From: Chrysomallon squamiferum
Taxonomy: Eukaryota > Mollusca > Gastropoda > Neomphalida > Peltospiridae
Assembly (NCBI GenBank): GCA_012295275.1
Contig: CM022672.1
Coordinates: 2,493,443 to 2,557,442 of the forward strand
Length of the DNA: 64,000 nt
Direction of reading: 5' to 3'
The translations under genes and the position numbers were made by a program. A model generated the notes under the pieces. The model had not been told where the DNA came from. It did not search any database and was given only the letters and a program-made list of their open reading frames with translations. Below, one piece after another: positions 1-12,208 of this stretch (the first letter of the stretch is position 1; each line of letters opens with the position of its first letter).

Positions 1-71
1 AAACAATTGCAACATTGATTTTTTTTTTTTAAATTTCCTTTCATTTATTTGTCTATTTTATAAAATTGTAT

Positions 72-102
<31 letters not shown>

Positions 103-144
103 TTCTGTTTTTGAAACTGATTCAGTGAGTGTTCTGATTTTCAG

Positions 145-266
145 ATTGATAATGCCGTTCTCTTCTGTGACCTTGGTGCTATGCCAGACCTTATTAAGTG
201 TCTGAATGACACGAATGAAGAAATCAGGACTGAAGCAGCCTTTGTTCTGGGATCTGCTCTCCAAAG
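145..266 (+). CDS. SIL1: SIL1 exon a (armadillo repeat)
   Basis: The acceptor TTTTCAG ends at 144 and the donor GTATTC starts at 267. The exon carries 40 codons plus two bases (AG), which join the C at 840 to make a serine codon. It encodes [18 protein letters not shown] through [16 protein letters not shown], an armadillo-type helix pair. The reading starts with a complete codon, so the missing upstream exon should end in phase 0. Confidence 0.88.
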
Positions 267-287
267 GTATTCCTAAAATATTTTACA

Positions 288-333
<46 letters not shown>

Positions 334-2148
334 TGTCATCTTTCTGATCAAAACCAAAATACAACTGTGGTAATGTAATAGCTTATACAGTATGCTGTAA
401 ATTTTTGAAAAAAAGTATAGGCATCTTTTGTGTTTGTTTCTCAGACATTCTCTAATAAATACATCTTCTGTTCAAGGATTTACTATGTTACCAAGTTAAT
501 TATCTAATTATTTCTTGAAGAGTAATCTTTACTACAAATAAAGAACTTTTATTTTTTTACTTTTACTTTTTACTTTTTTCTTTACCTTCTCTTCATTCCA
601 CTTCACTTCAGTTCATTTTGTAAATCCACTTTCACCTTACTTTTATTTTTTTTATTTATTTTTTTTAAATATTACTTTATTTTACTTTACATTAATTACT
701 TAACCCGAATTTTGTGCCATTTCACTTCATGTTACATTACGTTACTTTTACATTTTCCTTTTTATTTCAGTTTCACATTATACTTTATCATGTTACGTTA
801 CTTTATAATTACATCACTTCTGTTTTAATTTCTTCACAGCAACCCCAAAGTACAGATCTCGGCTGTTGAGAATGGAGCAATACAGTCCATGCTGAGGATC
901 TTGTCGACAGAAACGTCGTTCGCTGTTAAGAAGAAAACTCTATATGCTCTCTCGTCCATTCTTCGACACTTCCCCTACGCACAGAAAAAGTTCCTGGAGC
1001 TGGGAGGCCTGGCATCCCTGAAAAAACTGTTTGACGAAATAACCATCGAGTCGGGCCAGCTCCAAGTGCGAGCTGTCACTTTGATGTACGATCTCGTTAC
1101 TGAGAAGGTAAATTCATCAAAAAATTGTTATTTGTTATTGTTGTCATGTGTTATTACTTGTTAATAGATTATTATTATTATTATTTGTTATAATCGTAGT
1201 CATTATCTTTACCATCATCATCATCATCATCATCATCATCATTATTATTAATATCATTGTTATTGTTACAAAAGTGATTATTGTTATGGTATTACTGATA
1301 GTTTGAATTATTATTGTTATCATTACTGTTATTTTTACTACTATTAAGTTATTATTGTCATCATCATCATTATTATCATCACTGTAATTATCATAATCAT
1401 TATTCTCATCATCAATATCATCAACATCATTATTACTGTTTACAATTACTATTACTATTATTGTTGTTGTTGTTTTTGTTGTTGTCTTTGTTGTACCATC
1501 ATCATTATTGTAGTATGATAGTCTTCATTTTTTAAAACAGTATATCTTTGCAATAGTAGTACCAGCTAATCCTAGTCATATTAGAATAGATTATCAAGTG
1601 GCAGCACATTAATGGCAAAATAACAGTATACAAAAACTCTGTCATCTAAAAATCTATTAAAATGAATTTATGCTAAGTATCGATAAATAAATATTCATTT
1701 ATTCCTTAGAAGTGGTAACATGAGCTCTCTCATTGGTGAGCTTCAGTACCAGAAACTGAATATTTATTCATTAGTTTTGGAGGATTTAGTGATTAGGGGT
1801 TCTTTGTTGTTGTGCTATTTTTCCCTCTTAGGTATTAGATATTGTTGATAAGGTGTGATTTTTAATTTGTCTCTTTAATAAAACTTCTCTTGTTTGTTTC
1901 ATAAGGAGCTGACTCTGAAGGATTCACGTGAAGATAAGTTTCTGATGGAAAAGAAAAAGCAGTACAATGAGTAAGTAGCAGTTATTAGTTGTCGTGGTAG
2001 TAGTATTAGTGTTAGCAGGAGTTGATGTTGTTATTAATGACAACATGACAGCAAATGGAAAAAATTAGTAGTCACTGTAGTAGTAGAAGTGTTAGTGGTT
2101 GTAGTAAACATAACAGTTATTTTAGTAGTAGTAGTGGTGGTGGTAGTT

Positions 2149-2199
<51 letters not shown>

Positions 2200-3786
2200 T
2201 AGCCACTGTAAAAACCTGCATTAGTGCTGGTGATGGTGATATTTTTATGTATTTTTTTGTTATAGCTATTTAGATTTTTACTATTTAAATAATCAGGATT
2301 ACTGTTATTGCAGTCATTTTGTTTTTATCATGATGATGATCATTATCATTTTTTTTAGATAGATACTTTATTAACTTACTTTATGCTTGTTTAATAACAG
2401 ATTCCACTGCATCCTATTTATTCTTTTATTTTTCTCAATTTTATTTTTTTAGACATTTTTTTGTTTGTTTGTTTTTTTGAATAAAATATGCTGACACATA
2501 TCAGTATTAAGCAAATTCTTACACAGACCCAGAGAACAGTTTTAATTAACTTCCACATTAAACTGGGTTGTTGTACTGAAAACGTCATTTATCTCAGTGT
2601 ATGTAATCTCACCTCTTTTGAAGGATGGCTGAGATATGTGGGTGGCTGTTATCAGCCACACAGTGACAGTGTTTATGATACAGATTAACACGATTTAGCG
2701 AACATACCTACAAAACAGATAACTCCTCAATCCATCACTTTGAAGGGTCGCACAAAATACCTTTGCTGCTTTAATAGTTGAAGATTAACACATGTACTTG
2801 ACACCAAATCATTTTCTTAAAGGATATTTTGTTGGGCTTTTCTTTTTTTTTTCTTTTCTTTTCTTTTCTTTTTTTCATTTAGTCATTTTGTAATATTAAC
2901 TCAAAGAGTTTTTGTTAATTTACATACATACACCACTGGGGTACATGACTACATCACACTGTGTGGTAAACTTTGATGTCGCTTTAACAAAAAACAACAA
3001 CAAAAAGACATAAATAAAAAGAGAAGGGAATTAATCATGTTGAGAAGTTGTGCAAATATGTACATAAGTGATTATGGGAGTCTGTTACCATTTTATGTTA
3101 TGTTTATTAATATTTTATTGCTTCAGAGAAGCTTTACTGTCATTTTTTAAGCCAGACTTTGATTGTTTTAAATAGTACATTAAACATCAAATAATTTGTG
3201 GGTGGTATTCTGAAAAGTTTTGTTAGATGAAACAGAATATTTGTTTGATGTTACGCTTATTCTGACAAAACCAGTTAAACAAATTTCTTTTCTTTTCTTT
3301 CTCTCACTCTCAGTTTTCTTTTTAATAATGTAAAATCATTTTAAGTGCTTTGGGATTGTACTAACAAACAGCCAAAGCAATATTATTTTTTCAACAGTTT
3401 AAAAAGTTAACCATTTCCTAAAATAGTCTAATAATTATTAATTAGGTTTAACTAGGGTGGTATAAACAAACAGGTAAATCTGTAATGTAATATAATTTAA
3501 ACTGACTGCTTTATTTGATTGGGGATTCTTGGTGTTTTTGAGTTTGTTTTTCATAAAAAAAATTTATTCACTCAACTAATTTTAAAGTATAATTCTGAAG
3601 ATACATTTTTCTTTCATATTTACTCCTTTTAAATCTATCTTGAATAGAAATACCACAGTTAAGATATACTCATAATTGACTTTGTTATACATTCACTTTT
3701 TGTTGTGTTTCATTTGTTCCTTTTAGTTATTTATTTATTTAGTTATTATTATTTATTTATTATTATTATTATTATTTTTATTATTA

Positions 3787-3855
<69 letters not shown>

Positions 3856-5900
3856 TTATTATTATTATCATTATTATTATTATCATTATTATTATTAATA
3901 TTATTATTGGGTGTTTTAAATAGAAAAAAAAAAAAATTAAAAAAAGAAGAAAAAAGAAAGGATATAATTATAAATAATATAAATAATAAACATTAGAAAA
4001 AGAAAACAATTTTGCACATGGCCATTACAGAGAAAACTATTTTCATAACAATAACTGTCACATGTGGAAACATCCTGCACAGATGTTCTCTTCAGTGCGA
4101 AAACAAAAAATAAATCATTTTCCTGTTTGTTTTTACCTTTTATTGCACTCAAATTTACATAATATGTGAAATATGTGACCACTTATGGACACAAACTGAC
4201 GGAAATAAAAAAAAGAATATAATTATAGCTAGAATTGCCATTTGTCCTTTTCTGACCCGAAATGTTTTATTTGATACTAAAATCCTTGTGAGTTTTGAGA
4301 AAAAAATAAATATTTCCTATTTTGCTATTAAAACTCCCATGGACATTTTTGAGAAAGTGTTTTAACAACAAATAAATGACAGGAATAGTATTGTTATAGG
4401 TTGTAAAAGAAGAAATGAAAAATAACAATTTAATTCTTTGTCAGAATGGTGAATAGATAACATTGTTATATAACTTTTACACAATATTGAAAAACTTTGA
4501 CATTATATTGTTAACATTATGTAGAGTAGTTTCAATCTTTTATAATAATTTAAAATAAGTTTCAGGTCCTTGAGAAAAAATCTGATACCATAGTTACTAC
4601 AAAAATATATATTTGACTATATGCTATTGTACACTTTTTGGGGTATTTTTGTTTTTAAAATGCAAACAGGATTTTTGAAAAGAAAATCAGTATTATATAT
4701 TGTAAGTGTGTAAATGGAAACAATTTATGTTATATAAATAAAAATATTGTTAAATCAGAATTTAATAAATAAATAAACAAACAAACAAACAAACAAACAA
4801 ACAAATAAATAAAAGTAGTTTTAGTGTAATGTATTGCTAGGATTATGTAAAGTATATTATTCAGAGTTATGAAATAATTTACAATATTTTCTGGATGTTA
4901 AGCTCTTTTAAATTACGTATTACAAAGTAACATAACTTTTTGTCGTTTGTATATTTGATTATCCCATTATTTTACTGCTGTCTCCCCTTAGCAAATTCTT
5001 CAGCAAAACTGTCTCCATGTCTGTAGGAACCCCACCCCTCATAAAGCCACTAATGAGTTGTCTTGTCATAATGCAGGAGAAATATGGTAAATAAAATTTG
5101 AAAAATTAAGGTAAACAACAGTTGTAACATTCAGAATAAAAATAATTCTTTTGTTTCTTCTTTAACACACACGCACACATACACACACACACATATCTAC
5201 ATATAATTTAAAATTAAAAAACATAATAATAATAATGATAGTAATAATGGTGGTTGTAGTAGCAGTAGTAGTAGTATCAGTTTGTAGCAGATGTAGTAAG
5301 CATATATAAAATAATTTAAAGTTTAAAAATGACTAACAATAATAATTTTTAAAAGTATTAAAGAATAAAGTAATAATAATAATAATAATAATAATAATGT
5401 ATTAGCACTAGTAGTAGTATTAGCTGTAGTGGTAGTAGTAAGTATAATAATAATAATAATAATTATAATAATAATAATAATAATAATAAAAAGAAAATCA
5501 AATCAAAACAGCAACTTTAGAACAAGGAGTTAGCATTGTAAATAACAAACAGCTCAGTACTAGTGTTCTTTTTTAAAATTTATTATTTTGAATTATCAAC
5601 ATGTCCTTTAAAAGTATGTTTGAATGCACGCAGGCAGATGTGCATGTGTTTGCATCATGCTCTGAAAAGTCTGTAAGAAAATGAGTATTCTCATAAAATA
5701 TAATTACATACAGTTACAAAAATATATATATTTTGAGCAGCTTATTATGAATGATCTTTCCTGTAATTACTTTGGTAAAATGATCCTTGGTTATTACACA
5801 CAAACTTCAAAAAAAGAAGAAGAAAAAATATATATAATGTAGCAAAATTATTATCATAACTATACAATGAGTGATATTTTGCCAGAATATTCAGATATGG

Positions 5901-5939
<39 letters not shown>

Positions 5940-6741
5940 TATTAAAATCGTCACTCCAAAATGTATGTATTTGTACACATTTCTTACAAATAATACACAT
6001 ATTAAGAAAAATTAAATATTATATCTATTAATTGTATTAATTTTTTTTTTTTTTATAAATTTCTTTAAAATGTAAAATTAAATATAAAAAAGAAAAATTA
6101 ATATATATAAAGAAAAAAATTAATAACAGATCAATTTCTTATAACCTGATTTCTTTTACGGATAAGCATGATAATATATTTTCCTATTTTCATAACTGAC
6201 AGGCCAAAGTGGTTAAAATTTTTGCTATTGAAACCTGTGACCTTACATGTATTTACCCACGTCTGGAACAAGTGATGGCTTGTCTGTGCTCACATAAATC
6301 TTAATTCTTCAAACAGCACCGTTGATAAGTATTGGGCAGATAACAGGTGGGACGTAAGCCTCCAACAATGAGTGGAGCTTTTGTTCTCAAACAGTTCTAA
6401 AAGGGTACCTCTAAAAATCCTCACTTTGTGTGGTAATTGATGGCTTGTTGATTCCACAGTGAAGTCCTTGACTTCAGGCTTCTTTTTCTGTCCATTTTAA
6501 GTCGTGTGGGAGCTTCTGCTTCGGTTCTGTTCATGTAGACATGTTTGACAATCCATATTTGCCTGGAAGAGAGCAATGGGCAGAGATAATGCATATATGT
6601 TAGAGACAGAGATTGATAGTGTGTGCATATATGTGCATGTATGCATGTGGTTATCGCTAATTGTTTTTAACTTTAAAGAAATATAGACCATGTTGTAGTG
6701 TTACTATATGGGATAAGGAAATGTATTTATCTTTACCACTT

Positions 6742-6798
<57 letters not shown>

Positions 6799-9700
6799 TA
6801 TAAATACTTTAATCATTTAGGATGAATTTCATCTATTCTGAGCAGCATAAATGATTGTAGGCAGGTATTTTGTAACATCTATGAATACAAGACACATTCT
6901 GTATGTCTGTCGTTCACATCTATCTTATTTTCTTTTATCCTTTCTTCTATATTTTAATCCATTCATTCACAGATACTCACATTTTCTTTATTATCATTCT
7001 TGCTCTCTACATGCGTATGATTTCACTCTGAACAGCATGAAAAGATTTATAATTAAATTTCAAGTATCAAATTCCCTTTGATTTTAATTCATACCTCAGC
7101 AGACTAGTGTGCTTGTTTGTCAGGTTTTAACAGTTACCTAGTCACCCTTAAAAAAGAAAACTGATACAAAGGACACTGTGGTTTCTTGTGAAGCAGGTAC
7201 ATCACTTGACTGATGATCTTTATGAAACCTCTGCTAGAACAAATGTCCAGGACAACCCCATTCAGTGACTGGTGATCTTAGTGTAAGCACTTGCAGCCCC
7301 AGGGACAGGACCCTAACCCCCCTTACCTGTAACAACAAACATAAAATCCTGATCTCCTTGATGTTATAATGCACCTTTGACCCTAAAGTCTAGACTGACT
7401 AGTTTAATAAACATGCTGCCAGTAGATGGCATGCTGTATTCGTCCATATATCAGATATCAGTGTGTTGATCGTAAATCCACTTTATTGAACAACCGACCA
7501 TGCTTGGTGATCATGAACTGCAGTATTATAGATGTTCAATTTTAATCTCTGTGTACGACATGAACCGGTAAACATACAGCCACTAGTGAAAGTTTCAGTT
7601 TAGATTTACACTCAAGTTAGGTTTATATATTTAGTAGATAGTTTAATAGATTTACGATCTGGCCCCAGAGATCCTATGAAGGTCAAGTAGCCAGCCATTC
7701 AACTCTCAGACGTTCTAACCAGTCTTGCAATTCAGTAACTTTTTGATAAGCTACCATTTCTGATTTTTCAAATTAACCTTGTCATTTGTGGTGTAACATT
7801 GTAGATTTATTGAAAGGGATTCTGGTTCAGTTGAGATGTCATCAGGTTCATCTAAATGAATAATGTATTTTTATTTTGTTACAGTTACATGAACAGAAGT
7901 GAAACAGTTCACAAATAAACATCATATGTTTTCAAAAGGGTCATTGTTGATGCTACAGATGTGAAAGTAATTTGAAATAGATGTCAGCGATATAATCCAT
8001 GTATTTAATTAATTATATTTAGAAATATTTCAATAGTAAAAAGGAATGTTATTTAGTAAACTTGCTTGAGGGTTTGTTTCTTTTTTGTTGCTGTTTTTTT
8101 TTGTAGTGTTCCAATAAAGAAAGTGAATACATATTTCTCATTACAATAAAAGATTATTATAATAAATTTTATAACTCTTTAAGGTATATCAATTTATTTT
8201 AAAAAGACAATTTTTTTTCATTCAGATGTTTCTTTTCAGAAAAGTTCAAATGTTTTTTATATGTTCAGTACAGACACATACACACATACACACATGGAAA
8301 TGGAGAAAATGAAAACAGACAACAAGAGTAATGGAAAGAGAGATAAAATTCACACAGATTGTCAGACACTTTTGATAGATTATTGGTCGACTGATATTAA
8401 AACAGAGCTTTAGAACCAGACAGAACTGCTGACAAACTCAAAAGAAATAAAAGTGTCATATTTTAGATCTCAGTCAACTGAATATACATCTCAGACAGCC
8501 ATTTAATGAAAATTAAAGTTTATTAATGTCTGTACCCTGCACTTGTAGCCTGGTCTTGTTTTAGCTTTCACCTATCAGATTATGACATACTAGTAAACCC
8601 CTTGTCAGTCGGTCATGATGTTTTACAAGACACTGCTTCACTTCTCAGTTATGGTCTTTAAACAGCAGTGAATAAAACCACCAAGAGGCTTTCCTCTGCA
8701 CATGTTTGTTTGCACACTGAAAACCCATGGTCCTTGTTGTTCTTACTTAGATGGTATTATACTTGTCAGCTGCCATAATAACATATTAAAGAGAAAAGTA
8801 ACATTGCGATAAGAAAATGTTTGCTCATGGGTCACATTTTTCTTTGAAGTGAAATCAAGATGGTGGACAGGCTGGAAGCCCTGTTCCTGATTAGATTTCA
8901 TGTTGACAGGCTCTTGTTGTGTTGATTTAACACGAGTTATTGTGTATGTGTCTTTTGTTTCCTGCAGTGTTGCTTTACAAAGAGTTATTCAGCTTTTCAC
9001 TGGAACTCTTGCATTTCCGGTGGGAATTAAAAAGTCGGAGGCTCATAAAGCATTGACTGATTGGGACATTGCAGGAGTTAAATAACAGACTGCAATTTTT
9101 CATCTCGTGTGCTGTGATGTTTTACATTATTTATGAGAAATAGAACCGAGTTAAAAGCAATTTAAAAAAAGAAAAAAAGAAAAAAAAGAAAGAAAGAAAG
9201 AAAGAAAGAAAAAAAGGAGAAAAAAAACCAAACAGTATGTTTGTGGAAATGGAGAGGCTTATTATTATTATTATTATTATCATCTTTTTTTTTTTTTTTT
9301 TTTTTTTTTAATATGATGATTATAAAACGTTCCCTTTTTTTTCTTTAACATAATCTTAAAGGTATAGGTTTTATTTTTGTGTGTTTTTTTTTTTATTTAT
9401 GTTTTATATTTAAATGAAAATAAAAACATTTGAATAATCAGAATATTGCTTTTTGTATCCTGCTCTTGTTCTTTATTTTTGAAATATCTGCTTTAATGTT
9501 GGGATTTTGATGATGCATATGTATGTTTGTAAGTTGCATTTGTTTATAAATATACATTAGTGTTTTGAGCCTTTTCATGTTTATGTCTGCATGCATGTGC
9601 ATATGCATTATGTGCGTGTGCATTATGTGCGTGTGTGTCTCTGTTATGAACTTATATTTATATTTTTTAAATTATGTTAACTTTATATATACTAATAAAA

Positions 9701-10847
9701 TCTGTCCTCAACACTGAAATTAATAATAATAATAAGAAGAAGAAGAAGAAAAAGAAATTACACTGCTTCAATACTTAAACTTGTTTGTATGACAATAACT
9801 ATGTAATATATTACTGAAAAATAAACAAGTACATTGGTACTTGTAGCCATTCTTAAGGATACTTTGTCTGTAAATGCTGGTAAATAGATTTTATGAGTTT
9901 GTACAGTAAAATAGACTTCCTTAGGCAGTGAGCTGTCATGTTACCAATTCACATTGAAGAAAATGTTGTTTTATTTGTCTTTTGTATGGGTGTACAATAT
10001 ATTCCCTGTATTGTACTTTTTGACAGTAGAAGAATTAAAATTTTATAGCAAATTGTTGAAGTGTGTTTGTGTATGTAAGAGTGTGATGTGCATGTGTGTG
10101 TGTGCGAGTGAGTGTGTGTGTGTGTGCGTGTGTGTGTGTGAGTGTGTGTGCATGTGGACTATTTTTAAGTCTAGAAATTTGTAAACATTATTTAGTGTCC
10201 TATTTATTATAGTTTTGTCTCTTGAGAAATGAAGAGATTTAAAAAAAAAAAAAAAAAAAATCTGTGTTATGGAAATAAAACAAAAAATTTAAAAATTGAA
10301 TTGACTTTGTAGAAGTGCATTCACACGTCTTGTACATTGACATGTATATACTAGATTTTTAGTCATATATATATATGACCTATGATAAAAGGGTGTAAGT
10401 TATATTTATCTTTTATTTCATCTTCTTTGGGTTTCATAAAGTACATGACGTGTGGTTTTATCATTTTATATTGTTTTGTTACATAGTATTAGTATATCAT
10501 ACTGAATCCTGTTTTATTGGATTACATTGTATTGCTTACATTACATTAAATTTGATTTCAGGGTTAAGTTAAAAGACGGCTTGAAGAACATGGGGTGGTG
10601 CAAACTGATCCCCAGACTTCTGGACATCGGTGAACACGACAGTCGAGAAAAGGTTCTGAACGCGATGATGTCGCTGACAGACGTCTGCCGCAGCAGCTTC
10701 ACCAGCGCACGCCTCACCCTGAACCGCCTCCTCGCCGAGTACGAGCACCTCGCCAAGGAGGAGGTGGAGGAGGACGGGTTCTTCAAAAGTCTTGTCCGAA
10801 TGCTGAATGTTGTGTTCAAATCGCTGTATTTGAAAGAAGAACTGTAA
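145..10847 (+). CDS. SIL1: SIL1 nucleotide exchange factor, C-terminal half (four exons: 145-266, 840-1107, 1906-1970, 10562-10847)
   Basis: SIL1 is the ER-lumenal nucleotide exchange factor that releases ADP from the Hsp70 BiP. Joining 145-266, 840-1107, 1906-1970 and 10562-10847 gives one open frame of 246 codons plus TAA, with matching phases at every junction (2, 0, 2) and GT-AG at every intron. The product is armadillo-type helical repeat sequence. Diagnostic stretches are [61 protein letters not shown] and [12 protein letters not shown], which line up in order with vertebrate SIL1 as I remember it ([27 protein letters not shown]). The protein ends in KEEL, a plausible KDEL-type ER retention signal; human SIL1 ends differently. 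Human SIL1 has about 460 residues, so roughly the N-terminal 200 residues, with the signal peptide, lie left of the window. The last intron is about 8.6 kb. High confidence in family and exon structure. Confidence 0.93.
840..1107 (+). CDS. SIL1: SIL1 exon b (armadillo repeats)
   Basis: The acceptor TTCACAG ends at 839 and the donor GTAAAT starts at 1108. The exon completes the split serine and then encodes 89 codons, from [15 protein letters not shown] to LMYDLVTEK. This is the most conserved part of the visible protein. The frame stays open past the donor into intron sequence, so the exon end rests on the donor and on the in-frame continuation at 1906. Confidence 0.92.
1906..1970 (+). CDS. 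SIL1: SIL1 exon c (charged linker)
   Basis: This 65-base exon has acceptor TTTCATAAG ending at 1905 and a perfect GTAAGT donor at 1971. It encodes [20 protein letters not shown] then N, a lysine/glutamate-rich helix that sits where vertebrate SIL1 has its charged linker between the DLVTEK helix and the last repeats. It ends in phase 2 (GA), completed to a glutamate codon at 10562. The ATG inside it is not a start. Confidence 0.87.
1971..10561 (+). other. SIL1 last intron, 8.6 kb, SSR-rich and CpG-poor
   Basis: I see no supported exon inside. Contents: (AGT)n near 2150-2199, (TTTTC)n near 2845-2875, a 150-bp (ATT)n near 3756-3908, (CAAA)n near 4770-4812, (AAT)n near 5367-5487, (CA)n 5902-5937, (AT)n about 6746-6802, A-rich (AAAG)n near 9170-9215, (TG)n about 10077-10152 and A-runs near 10240. 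By eye count CpG occurs about 46 times in 2041-10500, far below the expectation from base composition. A 61-codon frame at 8900-9085 follows a CTGCAG acceptor-like site but matches nothing I know. Confidence 0.75.
10562..10847 (+). CDS. SIL1: SIL1 terminal coding exon, ends KEEL-stop
   Basis: The acceptor TTTGATTTCAG ends at 10561. The first base completes GAG, and the frame runs [20 protein letters not shown], then [34 protein letters not shown] and [10 protein letters not shown], then TAA at 10845. The GWC, EHDxREKVL and AEYxxLA positions match the last SIL1 repeats. Codons here are G+C-rich and CpG-rich, unlike the surrounding intron, a clear coding signature. An antisense frame over the same bases is a shadow. 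Confidence 0.93.
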
Positions 10848-12208
10848 GCTGGTCTGTTTGTGCTGACGTTAGTGATGATTATAACAATGTTCAGTGGTGC
10901 CAGGCACTAACGATTTTAATCCCCATTCAGGAGGATGTTAGAAGTGTGAACTGTTTGAACTCAGAATCAGGTTCCCATATTTAGAAAAAAAATGGAAGTG
11001 AATTAATCAGTTCCCAAACCCTAAACTCTACCCATTTTGATAAATTTAAGAAATACACAATAGAAGCATCATTAGAGTTCTGGATCAGATTTCTCTTGAA
11101 ATCATACAATGTATAAGGCACCACTGTATTATATAACATAAGAAATGCACAAAGAGCACATAAATATATTGTCTTAAGGACATTATAAAGGCATTAATTA
11201 TATATTATATTACAGGTGATTCTTGATAAAAATAACATGTAAAGATTGAGAATCAGCAGTCATCATCATCATTCATCACTGTGCAGCCTTTGTTGAGTGA
11301 AAGCCTCAGCTTGTTGTTTCCATATCTTCCTGTCTTGCACTCTCCTCTGCCAGAATCCTTTCCAGTTGTCACCTAATTCATCCCTCCATGGGGTCACTGG
11401 TCTTCCTCTAGATATTTTCCATTTGTTTGTTTCCAGATGAGGGAGACTCAATGTCCATCACTTATTTTCTATTTACTGATTTTTGACACTTGTTTTTTTT
11501 TCTTAACCAGATATTTTTTTTTTCAAACCTGATATTTGATTATTAACATACTTCTTACAATCTTTGTTTCCACCTCAAATGTCATTACCTTTGTTGTTTT
11601 TTACCTTTTCATCTTCATTTTTTGCCTATCATGTTCTAGCCAGCTTTTGCAACATTTCTTATAGTATGTGTCGTTTATTTGCATATAGGAGTATGTAACT
11701 GGTGAAAGGAATGTTGCTTATATTTTTTCTGGCTGTCCTCAGTCTTGGTTTCCCAGGTGGAATAGGTAATCCTGAATCATGATTGTATTTTATGGATATT
11801 GTTTAAGGCACAGTGTCAAGAGTATTATCTCAGTCGAATCAGCAGCTGATCAGTAAAATAATGCATTGACTGTGATGTCTAAATGACTGTACTGTTGAAA
11901 GAGTGATAATGAAACTTTCAAATTTTTATCAAGACTTTCCAATTCCATATTATAGTATTATATTTATTTATAAGTCATTGGTTCTGAAATTGGTGAATGG
12001 TTCAGCCAAGTGTGAATGTGTAGGTTAATCAAATTAGAGGTAGAATGAGATGAGAATTGTGTTTTCAGTGTGTTACATAGTCATACTGACTTTTCTGTTT
12101 ATAGCTGAAGGAAATGATAGCTTATTTACATTCAGATTCACTAGTTGCATTTGTAAAACAACTCGTATTTTCAACACGGTATTATTTCTTGTTTTGGCTT
12201 TCAATAAA
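10848..12208 (+). other. Probable SIL1 3'UTR to first AATAAA
   Basis: Downstream of the SIL1 stop, the first AATAAA I find on the plus strand is at 12203-12208. If that is used, the 3'UTR is about 1.36 kb and contains an antisense retrotransposon fragment at 11257-11451. An upstream non-canonical poly(A) signal is equally possible; nothing in the sequence decides between them. Confidence 0.3.
11257..11451 (-). mobile_element. 3' terminal fragment of a non-LTR retrotransposon (RTE-like), 5'-truncated
   Basis: Read on the minus strand, 11451-11269 encodes a 60-residue frame with the block SRGRPVTPWRDELG, then W-x4-W-x3-VQDRKIWKQQAEAFTQQ and a stop. The G-R-P-x3-W-x-D and Q-D-R-x2-W-K-x4-EAF arrangement is the familiar extreme C-terminus of reverse-transcriptase polyproteins in RTE and related non-LTR clades. 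The TGA stop lies inside a short TGATGATGATGA run, so there is essentially no 3'UTR and the copy ends in a trinucleotide tail, as RTE elements do. No RT or endonuclease domain is present upstream on that strand, so it is a 5'-truncated dead copy of roughly 0.2 kb. The RTE assignment rather than another clade is inference. Confidence 0.72.

Noticed and set aside
8900-9085. 61-codon frame inside the SIL1 intron after a CTGCAG acceptor-like site
   Set aside because: No recognisable homology; the SIL1 protein is continuous without it, and it contains its own stop.
10541-10819. 92-codon minus frame over the SIL1 last exon
   Set aside because: Antisense shadow of a GC-rich coding exon.
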